Assembly (NCBI RefSeq): GCF_900128525.1
Contig: NZ_FQTQ01000062.1
Coordinates: forward strand, 1 to 64,000
From: a methanotrophic endosymbiont of Bathymodiolus puteoserpentis (Logatchev)
GTDB taxonomy: Bacteria > Pseudomonadota > Gammaproteobacteria > Methylococcales > Methylomonadaceae
Reading direction: 5' to 3'
Length of the DNA stretch: 64,000 nt
The translations under genes were made by a program, and so were the position numbers. The notes under the pieces were generated by a model, which was given only the letters and a program-made list of their open reading frames with translations, was not told where the DNA came from and did no database searches. This document shows, piece by piece, positions 53,930 to 63,247 of this stretch (position 1 is the first letter of the stretch; every line of letters begins with the position of its first letter).

Positions 53930-55381
53930 ATGACACAAAATAGTTTTTATTGGCATGATTATGAAACTTTTGGGGTAGACCCTCAGCGCGATAGAGCCGT
54001 GCAATTTGCTGGCATTAGGACAGATTTTGATTTTAATATTATCGGCGAACCGCTAGTGATTTATTGCCAGCCAGCTGATGATACTTTGCCGCAACCTGAA
54101 GCGTGTTGCGTAACGGGTATTACGCCGCAATTAGCTGCTGAAAAAGGTGTGCCCGAAGCTGAATTTATTGCCTTAATTCATGAGCAGATGGCACAAGCAG
54201 ATACTTGCACTGTAGGATACAATAATTTACGTTTTGATGATGAAGTAACCCGTAATCTTTTGTATCGTAACTTTTATGACCCTTATGCGCGTGAATGGCA
54301 AAATGGAAATTCACGCTGGGATTTGATCGATTTAGTGAGAACGATGCATGCTTTACGCCCTGAAGGTATGCGCTGGCCTGTAGACGCAGAAGGTCGCATT
54401 AGTTTTCGTTTGGAAAAGTTAACGGCAGAAAATGGAATTACCCATAAAGATGCGCATGATGCTTTGTCTGATGTCTATGCTACCATCGAGATTGCGAGAT
54501 TAATTAAACAAGCCCAACCTAAGTTATTTCAATTCTTCTTAGATAATCGAGGTAAGCATCAAGTAAAACAATTATTGCAGTTGGGAAGTTTCACGCCAGT
54601 TGTTCATGTTTCTGGTATGTATGGTGCGGATAAACAATATTTAGCACTGGTTTTACCGATATGCCAAGATCCTAGTAATAGTAATGGGGTCATTGTTTAT
54701 GATTTATCGATTGACCCAAGTGTTATGCTTGACTTGCCTATCGACGAGATACAAAAACGTATTTTTACGGCCAAAGCTGACTTGCCTGAGGGGATTGAAC
54801 GTATCCCGTTAAAAACTATTCATATTAATAAATGCCCTATTGTGGCACCAGAAAAAGTTTTGCGCCCGAGTGATGCCGAACGTTTGCAAATTGATAGGGA
54901 AGAATGTTACTTGCACCGAGATTTGATTCAACAGGCGCAAGATATAACTGCCAAGCTTACTCAAGTTTTTAGTGCTAAAAAATTTACAGCTGATAGTCAT
55001 CCTGATCCTGATTTAATGATTTATAGTGGTGGCTTTTTTTCTGCTGCTGATAAGCAGGTTATGAATACTATTCGTGCATTAAAGCCTGAAGAATTAGCCG
55101 ATTATACTATTCCAGCGAGTGATTTACGATTGGAGACTATGCTGTTTAGGTATCGTGGCCGGAATTTTCCCGAAACTTTGAATAAAGAGGAGCAAGCCCA
55201 ATGGAAAGCATTTTGTCGAGAGCGCTTAAGCGATAAGCACAAAAATGGCTTCCTTGATTTTGCGACTTATAGCGAATCTATAAATAAACTAAAACAACAG
55301 GGTAACGTGGATAATCAATTACTTAATGCTTTGGAAGCGTATGCTGTGGCTTTGCAAGAAAAGATAGCTGACAGTGATTAG
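53930..55381 (+). CDS. sbcB: exodeoxyribonuclease I SbcB
   Basis: 483-residue 3'-5' single-strand exonuclease. DEDDh motifs: WHDYETFGVDP (near 8-18), YNNLRFDDEVTR (near 98), HKDAHDALSDVYATI (near 175). The SH3-like and C-terminal helical domains follow. Likely cotranscribed with uvrD. Confidence 0.96.
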   Translation: MTQNSFYWHDYETFGVDPQRDRAVQFAGIRTDFDFNIIGEPLVIYCQPADDTLPQPEACCVTGITPQLAAEKGVPEAEFIALIHEQMAQADTCTVGYNNLRFDDEVTRNLLYRNFYDPYAREWQNGNSRWDLIDLVRTMHALRPEGMRWPVDAEGRISFRLEKLTAENGITHKDAHDALSDVYATIEIARLIKQAQPKLFQFFLDNRGKHQVKQLLQLGSFTPVVHVSGMYGADKQYLALVLPICQDPSNSNGVIVYDLSIDPSVMLDLPIDEIQKRIFTAKADLPEGIERIPLKTIHINKCPIVAPEKVLRPSDAERLQIDREECYLHRDLIQQAQDITAKLTQVFSAKKFTADSHPDPDLMIYSGGFFSAADKQVMNTIRALKPEELADYTIPASDLRLETMLFRYRGRNFPETLNKEEQAQWKAFCRERLSDKHKNGFLDFATYSESINKLKQQGNVDNQLLNALEAYAVALQEKIADSD

Positions 55382-55538
55382 GGTTATTTTGGTGCCACTT
55401 ATTGATGTGCCTAGTACAGCAGTCTTGAAGTAGACTATAAAACCATGCGGCTAAACACTTTAAAAAATCAGTTATGCTATTTTTTTATATTCCAAGTTTC
55501 AGAGCTAGTTATGTGGCTTTTTAGTTGTTTTGTTAAGC

Positions 55539-57956
55539 CTAATACTTGTTTGGGTGTTGCGTTTCGATATATTTCTTAAATTCATTAAAAGGTAAAGGCC
55601 TACTAAAATAATACCCTTGAGCATACCGACATTCTTGGCTTAATAAAACTAATTGTTCTTCGTTTTCAACGCCTGTTGCTATCACTTTAATGCCTAGCTT
55701 ATTGGCTAGGATAATAATCGTTTCAACCAGAATTGCATTAGTTGGGTTATCCACCATCGAGTGTATATAAGTACGATCTATCTTTAATGCATCTATTGGG
55801 TACTTTTTTAAATAATTTAAAGAAGAATATCCCGTACCAAAACCATCTAGGGAAACCTTTATACCACTTTGTTTGAGTTTTTTGATGCTTTCTAAGTGAT
55901 TGTTTTTTCGTTCAAAAAATAGGTTTTCAGTCACTTCAAAAGTGATGCTTCCAGCGGGTATTTGCTTGTTTTTTAAAATATTCAGCCATTCAATATGGCA
56001 ACTAGATAAGCTATATTGCGCAATGGATTGATTTAAAGAAATATGCAAGGCTGGCAAGCCTAAATCAGTCCAACGCTGTATATTGTCAGCAACTTCATTG
56101 ATAACCCAATTACCAACCTCACGAATTAGGCCACTTTCTTCTGCGATTGGAATAAAATCATTTAAAGGTATGTATCCGTTTTGGCCATGGTTCCACCGTA
56201 ACAAAGCTTCAGCGCCTATGGCTTTATTTGTCAACAAATCAATGATAGGTTGATAGTGTAAGCTAAATTCCTGATTCAGCATTGCTGAGCGCATACTGTT
56301 AATGAGTTTTAGTCGATTTTCAGTTTCACGTTGTAAAGCCTGGGTATAGTAATAGTAACTATTTGGGCCGTTTTTTTTAGCTATATACATAGCACTATCA
56401 GCATTCTTCTGTAGTGAATCTATATCATCTCCATCATCTGGAAAAATAGTAATGCCAATGCTGCCCGAGATAAAAATTTCTTGCTGGTCAATTAATATGG
56501 CTTGTTTGAATGCAGCAAAAATTTTACTAATAATTAATTCAGCATCCGTATTTTTTTCAAGGTCGGGGATAATAATTGAAAACTCATCGCCACCCAATCT
56601 AGCCACGGTATCTGAATTTCTGACAGCAGCTTGCAATTTTTTCGCTGTTTCTTGCAAGAGTATATCGCCTGCATGATGGCCTAAGGTGTCATTGATCCAC
56701 TTGAATTTATTTAGGTCTAACAAGATTAATGCCAGTTTAGTATTGTTGCGTTTAGTGAGTTTAAGCGCACTTCTCAGTCGGTCTAAAAACAAGATGCGAT
56801 TAGGCAGTTCAGTTAAAAGATCATGGTTTGCTTGAAATTGAATGGATTCTTGTTGGGCTTTTTGCTGACTAATATCCCTTAATACAGAAATAGATTGTGC
56901 CATATTTCCCGAGGTATCTTTTAAAATGTAGCTAGATTGCCAAGTAGGCACTATATGCCCGTCACGGTGACGAATTAAAACTTCACCCTGCCAAAAATCA
57001 TTATGCTTTAATTTTTCCCTAAAGAAATCACTATCAAAATGTGCGGCGTTAAGCACAGCAGTGTTTTGTTTGATAATTTCCTGCTCTGTATAACCGCTAA
57101 TAGTGGTAAATGCTTTGTTGATTGAAATAATCTGATTATGAGTGTTTGTGATAAACAGACCATTAGCCGTATTATCCAAAAAAGACAATTTCAAATGTAG
57201 GTTTTTATCGCTATGCTGTTCTGTAGATAGCTGCTGTATGTGCCCATATAGACGATTTACCCTCCCAATATTATCAATTTCAGCTTGTATTCGAATTTGA
57301 TAGGTAATGATTTTCTTATCATTAAATAAGTAACGGAAAGTATATTCAACCGGTCGATGTGAAAATAAGCAAATATTATTTTGTGTTTTAACATGCGCTA
57401 AATCTTCTAAGTGAATCTTTGCCGTGAATTCATCATAAGAGACAGTGAGTTTTTCTCTCTCTTGATATGGAAGCCACTGTACCTGCTCTTGCAGTGGAAA
57501 ATACTCCCAAGTCAGCATATTAGTTGCAGCGTACTGATTTGTAATATTTTTTGTTTGATGTGCTTGTTGTGCTACACGTTGTTGCTCACGTACTTGAAAA
57601 ATACTTAAGCTAAGTTGCTCAAAAAATTTTTGAAATAAGGGAGTCTTTAGCACATAGTTGATGCATCCATAATGCATGGCTTGGTTGATTTGATGATCAT
57701 CTATTTTATCGCTTACTAATAGGGTTGCAGGCATTATGTTTTGCTGAGTTAAGTGTTCTAGCAAAAAAAAAGCATTAGACACAGGCGTTAACAGATCCAC
57801 GATTAATAAATCGTAGCTTTGTTGGTACATTTTTGTTAACAGCTCTTGTTCATTACCTGTTATTGCAATTTGATAGCCTTGCCACTCAAGGTGCATTTTG
57901 ACTTGATTAGCCCAAAAGTTATCATTGTCTAAATAAAGGATATGAAAATTGTGCAT
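55539..57956 (-). CDS. REC-PAS-GGDEF-EAL protein with damaged EAL site
   Basis: 805 residues. N-terminal receiver-like domain (1-125, LLIVDLLTPVS with a candidate phosphoacceptor Asp), PAS domain(s) (about 150-375), GGDEF (about 385-540) with intact RLGGDEF near 452 and an RNSD I-site, EAL (about 560-800) with GAEALLRW near 581. The EAL catalytic motif usually read as DDFGTG is DGFGTG here (near 703) and the AEGVE loop is ATGVE (near 760), so two metal/catalytic acids are lost. It is therefore probably a cyclase with a regulatory, non-hydrolysing EAL domain. It lies next to an HDOD gene transcribed in the same direction (35-bp gap). Confidence 0.92.
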   Translation of the reverse strand: MHNFHILYLDNDNFWANQVKMHLEWQGYQIAITGNEQELLTKMYQQSYDLLIVDLLTPVSNAFFLLEHLTQQNIMPATLLVSDKIDDHQINQAMHYGCINYVLKTPLFQKFFEQLSLSIFQVREQQRVAQQAHQTKNITNQYAATNMLTWEYFPLQEQVQWLPYQEREKLTVSYDEFTAKIHLEDLAHVKTQNNICLFSHRPVEYTFRYLFNDKKIITYQIRIQAEIDNIGRVNRLYGHIQQLSTEQHSDKNLHLKLSFLDNTANGLFITNTHNQIISINKAFTTISGYTEQEIIKQNTAVLNAAHFDSDFFREKLKHNDFWQGEVLIRHRDGHIVPTWQSSYILKDTSGNMAQSISVLRDISQQKAQQESIQFQANHDLLTELPNRILFLDRLRSALKLTKRNNTKLALILLDLNKFKWINDTLGHHAGDILLQETAKKLQAAVRNSDTVARLGGDEFSIIIPDLEKNTDAELIISKIFAAFKQAILIDQQEIFISGSIGITIFPDDGDDIDSLQKNADSAMYIAKKNGPNSYYYYTQALQRETENRLKLINSMRSAMLNQEFSLHYQPIIDLLTNKAIGAEALLRWNHGQNGYIPLNDFIPIAEESGLIREVGNWVINEVADNIQRWTDLGLPALHISLNQSIAQYSLSSCHIEWLNILKNKQIPAGSITFEVTENLFFERKNNHLESIKKLKQSGIKVSLDGFGTGYSSLNYLKKYPIDALKIDRTYIHSMVDNPTNAILVETIIILANKLGIKVIATGVENEEQLVLLSQECRYAQGYYFSRPLPFNEFKKYIETQHPNKY

Positions 57957-57990
57957 ACAATGACCGGCTAAGTAGTAAAGGGAGTGAAGG

Positions 57991-58827
57991 CTAAATAAAT
58001 GCCTTTAAAATTTCGTCCAACTCTTCGATAGATTGCTCAATGATAGCACTCATACTCACTGCAGAAATACCTAAGTGGCTATTTTTTAATTCATCATTAT
58101 CACTATCAAGTTTACTATAATAGTCAGCAAGCCTGATAATGGCGGAAATTTCTTGATAATTACCAGTCGTATCAAGGCTTGCGTGTAAACGAATACTTTG
58201 GGTAATAATTTCTGGAAGTTTCCAAAGCTGGGTAAGTACCGCTCCCGTCTGATAATGATCAAAGCCAAGAATACTTTGTTCGATTTTTACTTCGTCACGA
58301 CTTAAAATATATTCTTGTGCTTCAAGCATTAGGTTTATTTCTCGGCTTAATTCGGGAAGACGGCGAAAGAAAACTAACTGTCCAATATTATGTAGTATTC
58401 CACATATAAACACAGATTGCGCAAAGCGTTTACCTAAGAAACGATCAATTCCTTGCGCTATCAATGCGCAATGCAAGCTTCTTTTCCAAAAATCATGCAT
58501 AGACATAAGGCCGCCAGGTAAATCAGAAAATTTTTCAATCACAATAGTGCTGAGGGTAATATTCTGCAATTCTTGTGTACCAATCAGGCTAATTGCCTGA
58601 TTAATAGAGGTCACTTTAGAAGGAAAGCCATAAAAAGCACTATTCACTATTTTTAATAATTTTAATGACAATGAAGCATCTTTTTCGATGATAAACGCTG
58701 CCTCTGCCAAAGACTTACTCGGGTCTTCTATTAGTTTCTGTAGGCTAAAGTAGACGCTAGGGGGAGATGACAGATGTAAATCTCCCCTGAATAGATCCGT
58801 AATTGATAGTTCTCTGCGTGAGGTCAT
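57991..58827 (-). CDS. HDOD-domain signalling protein
   Basis: 278 residues with a single HDOD domain (about 20-215; SLSLKLLKIVNSAFYGFPSK, ICGILHNIGQLVF and DHYQTGAVL). HDOD proteins lack the full metal site of HD phosphohydrolases and act as scaffold or regulators in signalling. It is upstream of and in line with the REC-PAS-GGDEF-EAL gene and divergent from another REC-GGDEF-EAL gene 158 bp away, so it is probably part of a c-di-GMP module. Confidence 0.9.
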   Translation of the reverse strand: MTSRRELSITDLFRGDLHLSSPPSVYFSLQKLIEDPSKSLAEAAFIIEKDASLSLKLLKIVNSAFYGFPSKVTSINQAISLIGTQELQNITLSTIVIEKFSDLPGGLMSMHDFWKRSLHCALIAQGIDRFLGKRFAQSVFICGILHNIGQLVFFRRLPELSREINLMLEAQEYILSRDEVKIEQSILGFDHYQTGAVLTQLWKLPEIITQSIRLHASLDTTGNYQEISAIIRLADYYSKLDSDNDELKNSHLGISAVSMSAIIEQSIEELDEILKAFI

Positions 58828-58985
58828 CGTTATTATTTTGTAGGTTATTAGGTACTTATTGATGCTTATTAAAGTAAAATATAGCTGGTCACTATAGACA
58901 TTATTATGGATAATGCAACTTTAGGATTTGGTATATATTTGGTTTTTATCTTTAAGAAAAAGAATAAAGGCATTAGGCAGTTTAT

Positions 58986-60836
58986 ATGACTATAAGTAAA
59001 AATCTGAAAGAAAAAATTATTATTATTGCTGAAAATGATGAACACTTGGCTGATGAAATAAGTTCACAGCTAAATAAGCAAGGTTTTAGCAATATCAGAA
59101 TTGCTGATGATGGTAGTAAGGTCTATGAGATTTTACGACCTTTTTATAATGATATCGAACAGGTTGGTTTAGTTGTTGTTAATGAAGAGCTGCCTCAATG
59201 TCAGGTCATGGAAATGTGTTTGGCATTTAATAACGATAGCTCTGTCATTCCTTTTATTATTCTTAATCCTACAAAGGACTATAGCAGCGAGCTTGAAAAA
59301 AGTGATTTAACATCTAAAGGATTACTGCACTATATGCCTCTGCCTATTAATTATTCAGAATTTTTTTCTATTATTAATTTTCAGTTAATTATAAAGCACG
59401 AGTATTTTCTTCGCCATAAGCAAGAAGAACGACTTATCAATGAGCTTGCAGAAAGAAAAGTTATAGATGCAAAAATGAAATACTTAGTGGTTCATGATGA
59501 ATTAACTAACTTATTGAATAGGCGGAATTTTGAACGTGAAGTAAGACTAATTCTTAACCGAAACAATCAGCAGCAGAAAAATGGCGCGCTATTATTTATA
59601 GATATTGACCGTTTTTGTTTAGTTAATGAGCTTGAAGGGTTTGAGGTCGGAGATAGGTTACTAGTTACAGTAGTTTCAATTATCAGAAAGTTAATAGCTA
59701 AAAGTGATTTATTTGCACGCATTGGGTCTGATGAATTTTGTCTTTTTATAAAAAATAAAACAGCGGATGAAGTAAAGAAGTTTGCTGAGAAAATTAGAAA
59801 GGCAGTTTATGAGTATCGTTTTTGTACGGGCGATGTTTGCTATAGCATTTCAATTTCTGTGGGTATTTCGGGTCTTAGTACAGCAACTATTGTGTATCAC
59901 CCCAATGAACTCATTTCTCGTGCACGCCATGCGTGTAATATGGCTAAGGACAATGGTCGTAATTTAGTTTGGGAATATAATGAGCAGGATAGCTCGGTAC
60001 GAGAGCGGCGTAGAGATATTTATTGGGTGCCTTTAATTAAAAAAGCACTTTTAAATGACAGTTTTTTTCTAGTATTTCAACCTATAGTTAATTTATTCAG
60101 TGGTGAGGTTTCTCATTATGAGGTCTTAATTAGAATGCGTGGAGATGATAATGAGGTTATTTCTCCGGTAGAATTTATCCCCGTTGCGGAACGTATGGGG
60201 TTAATTCATAGCATTGACCTGTGGGTAGTGGAGAGTGCTATTACTTTTCTGGCTAAACTTCCTACTGAAAAATCAAATATTTCTTTGTCTATTAACCTTT
60301 CTAGTGTTGCGTTTCAAGATGCTTCTTTATTACCGACTATAAAAGAAAAGCTAGAGCTAACTTGGGTAGATGCAAAGCGGATTGCCTTTGAAATCACAGA
60401 AACAGCGGCTGTTGGTAATTTTGAAAAAACACGTGATATGATTACAAAAATCCGTGCTTTAGGGTGTAAATTCTCATTAGATGATTTTGGCGCTGGATTT
60501 TGTTCATTTAATTACCTTAAAACCTTTCCTGTCGATTATGTGAAAATTGATGCTCAGTTTATTCGTGATTTAATCAATAATCCAACTGACCAGATTTTAG
60601 TGAAGTCTATGACTGAATTAGTCGCAAATCTTGGGAAAAAAACGATCGCTGAATATGTTGACACGCCCGAGGCGATAGAAAAATTAAGAGAAATAGGTGT
60701 AAATTTGGGGCAAGGGTATATTTTTGGTAAGCCTGAGATGCACTTATTACCGAATGAATACATTGTAATTCCTGATTTAATGCAGCAAAAAAAGGCTGAA
60801 CAAGACGTCATGAATACGATAAAAATGTTGACTTGA
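58986..60836 (+). CDS. REC-GGDEF-EAL protein with degenerate receiver and cyclase motifs
   Basis: 616 residues. The receiver-like domain (1-130) has Asn in place of the phosphoacceptor Asp (LVVVNEELP). The GGDEF motif is GSDEF (near 247) and the I-site Arg is gone (AKSD). The EAL domain (about 355-600) keeps EVLIR (near 379; Val for Ala is tolerated), DDFGAG (near 499) and AEYVD. It is predicted to be a phosphodiesterase whose cyclase half may serve as a GTP sensor. It is divergent from the HDOD gene. Confidence 0.92.
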   Translation: MTISKNLKEKIIIIAENDEHLADEISSQLNKQGFSNIRIADDGSKVYEILRPFYNDIEQVGLVVVNEELPQCQVMEMCLAFNNDSSVIPFIILNPTKDYSSELEKSDLTSKGLLHYMPLPINYSEFFSIINFQLIIKHEYFLRHKQEERLINELAERKVIDAKMKYLVVHDELTNLLNRRNFEREVRLILNRNNQQQKNGALLFIDIDRFCLVNELEGFEVGDRLLVTVVSIIRKLIAKSDLFARIGSDEFCLFIKNKTADEVKKFAEKIRKAVYEYRFCTGDVCYSISISVGISGLSTATIVYHPNELISRARHACNMAKDNGRNLVWEYNEQDSSVRERRRDIYWVPLIKKALLNDSFFLVFQPIVNLFSGEVSHYEVLIRMRGDDNEVISPVEFIPVAERMGLIHSIDLWVVESAITFLAKLPTEKSNISLSINLSSVAFQDASLLPTIKEKLELTWVDAKRIAFEITETAAVGNFEKTRDMITKIRALGCKFSLDDFGAGFCSFNYLKTFPVDYVKIDAQFIRDLINNPTDQILVKSMTELVANLGKKTIAEYVDTPEAIEKLREIGVNLGQGYIFGKPEMHLLPNEYIVIPDLMQQKKAEQDVMNTIKMLT

Positions 60837-60839
60837 TAT

Positions 60840-61181
60840 CTACTCTTTATCAGCCAATAAAGTTTGAATTTTTGTTAGTAAAAAATTACCTTCACCAAAA
60901 TAGCGTTCATTAAAGCGCTGCTGGTAAATATCAGAAAAATGTTCCATTAGCCGGTTAAATTCTGTTTTTGAGAGATTTTCATCAGTAAAAGCTTCGATCA
61001 TATTATCTGTAGGGCTATTGATCTTTTTATTAAACTGTCTTTCATAGCTATGACCAATAGCGGAATGCAATTTCTGAATTTTTTCAGCATCTCCTTCAGC
61101 TAATATCAATGCGACCGTACTACTAATACCCCTGATAGGTTTTTCATGTTTTTTCTCATAAATGGACTCTAGTGTCAGCAA
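60840..61181 (-). pseudogene. C-terminal fragment of an unknown protein cut by an IS element
   Basis: About 111 residues of real coding sequence (TLESIYEKKHEKPIRGISST and following), helical and charged. The only start (TTG) lies within the IS terminal repeat, so the true N-terminus has been removed. I do not recognise the family. It is not the other half of the GspF-type fragment on the far side of the element. Confidence 0.5.
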
Positions 61182-62603
61182 TTCTCAATTTAGGATTCAG
61201 TGATAAAATAAATCCAATTCCTTACCCCAAAAAAATTCTATAAGTGATAGAGACAGTCGAACAAATAACAACATTCACGCAAACAAATTTGATTGGACAG
61301 ATCAAGCAGACATTTGCCACCTTACCCGATGCGCGTAGTGGTGATGGTATTTACCAAAAATATGACATGTCAGATGCAGCTCTTAGTGCCTTTTCCGTTT
61401 TCTTTATGCAATCTCCGTCTTTTTTGGATTATCAGAAAACGATGGAAAAAGAAGGTGGGAAAAATAATGCTCGTAGCCTATTTGGTATTCATTTAATTCC
61501 AAGTGCCAATCAAATTAGAAACCTTCTTGATCCTGTTCCCGCAGAAACTATTTCCCCTATTTACAGGGAAATATTGAGAGGCTTGCAGCAAAGTGGAAAA
61601 ATCAATGAATTCCATGTGCTTGATAAGACGATTTTAGTGGCTATTGATGGCGTAGAATACTTTAGTTCACAGAGTATTCACTGTGATTGCTGCTCAACTA
61701 AAACCTTAAAAAATGGTAAAACACATTATTCTCATGTCGCAGTAACCCCCGTTATCGTGTCCCCTAGGCAGTCGGCTGTTATTCCTTTAGTGCCTGAATT
61801 TATTACACCTCAAGATGGCTCTGAAAAGCAAGATTATGAGCTGGCCACCTCAAAACGCTGGTTAGAAAAAGAAGCGAATGATTTACCTGGAAATACGACC
61901 TTTTTAGGGGATGATTTATATTGTAAACAGCCTTTTTGTGAGCAAGTCATTCAAATGAAAAAGCATTTTATTTTGGTTTGTAAGCCTGACTCTCATAAGA
62001 CCCTATACGAATGGATTGATGACTTCGAGCGGTCAGGTGAGGTGGAAAACGTGATAGTCAATGAATGGACGGGGAAGAAAAAACTCAAAAAACACTACCG
62101 CTTTGTCAATCGAGTTCCTTTACGCGATACGGATGATGCCTTATTTGTAAACTGGTGTGAATTAACCATCACCGATGACAAAAATAAGGTTATTTACCAC
62201 AATGCCTTTGCAACAGATTACTTGCTGGATAGAAAAAACATCAAACAGATTATTGAGGCAGGTCGCACGAGGTGGAAAATCGAAAATGAAAACAACAATA
62301 CTTTAAAAACAAAAGGCTACAATTTTAAACATAACTTTGGGCATGGCAAACAACACCTCTCATCTTTGTTAGCAAGCCTGAATATTTTAGCTTTTTTAGT
62401 CCATACGGTACTTGAGTGGTTTGATCAATGCTATGCGCTGGTACGAAATGAACTGACCAGCAGGCAGACATTTTTTGATGATATAAGGGCGCTTACTCGT
62501 TACATGCACTTTGATAGCTGGCAATCATTACTGGAATTTATGCTGAGAGGGCTAGAAATTCCGATACCAGAAATATGAGAAATCCTAAATTGAGAATTGC
62601 TGA
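61175..62603. mobile_element. IS4-like insertion sequence with 23-bp terminal repeats
   Basis: 1.43 kb between TCAGCAATTCTCAATTTAGG (ATT) at 61175-61197 and its perfect complement at 62581-62603. No target-site duplication is apparent (flanks CTAGTG and TAAATA), and the flanking genes are unrelated. Confidence 0.8.
61244..62578 (+). CDS. IS4-like DDE transposase
   Basis: 444 residues from a GTG. The DDE triad is suggested by VAIDGVEYFSS (near 145), FLGDDLYCKQPF (near 225), and RWKIENENNNTLKTKGY (near 347, the YREK-like/Glu motif). An N-terminal LPDARSGDGIYQKYDM segment is conserved in this group. It appears intact. Confidence 0.88.
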   Translation: MIETVEQITTFTQTNLIGQIKQTFATLPDARSGDGIYQKYDMSDAALSAFSVFFMQSPSFLDYQKTMEKEGGKNNARSLFGIHLIPSANQIRNLLDPVPAETISPIYREILRGLQQSGKINEFHVLDKTILVAIDGVEYFSSQSIHCDCCSTKTLKNGKTHYSHVAVTPVIVSPRQSAVIPLVPEFITPQDGSEKQDYELATSKRWLEKEANDLPGNTTFLGDDLYCKQPFCEQVIQMKKHFILVCKPDSHKTLYEWIDDFERSGEVENVIVNEWTGKKKLKKHYRFVNRVPLRDTDDALFVNWCELTITDDKNKVIYHNAFATDYLLDRKNIKQIIEAGRTRWKIENENNNTLKTKGYNFKHNFGHGKQHLSSLLASLNILAFLVHTVLEWFDQCYALVRNELTSRQTFFDDIRALTRYMHFDSWQSLLEFMLRGLEIPIPEI

Positions 62604-63178
62604 TAAATATTAACAATTGCCAAGGCAACACCAATAGCACCGATAACCATAATCGGATAGCGTATCGCTGATTTTATGCGACTTTGGGTTTCTTTTTCAC
62701 GCTCTAAGTATTGAGAAATCTGATAAAAAGCCTGGTCGACTGAACCTGATGACTCGCCCACAGCAATAATACTACGAAATAAAGTATCAAAAATACGTGG
62801 ATGCTTACCAAAAGCTTGACTAAGTGACAGGCCAGATTCTAATGATTTAGTAATATCACCTAAAGCACTCGCTAATGCTTTATTTCGTGTCGATGTTTTT
62901 AAGCTTTGGATAGCTCTGATAACTGGCACACCCGCCTTGCTTAAACTGTACATTTGCCGAGTGAATAAAATCAAATCCGTCAGGCCTAAAGCTTTAAGTG
63001 CCTGCCACTGATTAAAATCTTCCATAACATCGGTACTAATCACCGCTTTCTGTATCGATACGGGAATCATACCTCGACTCGCCAACATCTTCGCAGCAAG
63101 CACTTGAGACTCTGCCTCAACCAGACCTTCAATACTTTTTCCTAGCTCGTTACGTGCTTTATATGAAAATTGCGGCAT
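62585..63178 (-). pseudogene. GspF/PilC/MshG-type inner-membrane fragment, cut by IS
   Basis: Encodes the first ~190 residues of a type II secretion / type IV pilus platform protein (MPQFSYKARNELGKSIEGLV; first cytoplasmic GspF domain about 70-165 with FTRQMYSLSKAGVPV and AVGESSGSVDQAF; start of the first TM helix). After VNI the frame enters the IS repeat (YQQFSI, stop). The family needs about 400 residues with a second GspF domain, so it is non-functional. Member choice (GspF, PilC or MshG) is uncertain. Confidence 0.85.
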
Positions 63179-63247
63179 AAGTCTAAATAAACTACATCAG
63201 AAAATATGGTTATTGAATATCTGGATTATACAGATAGCGTTTATAAA

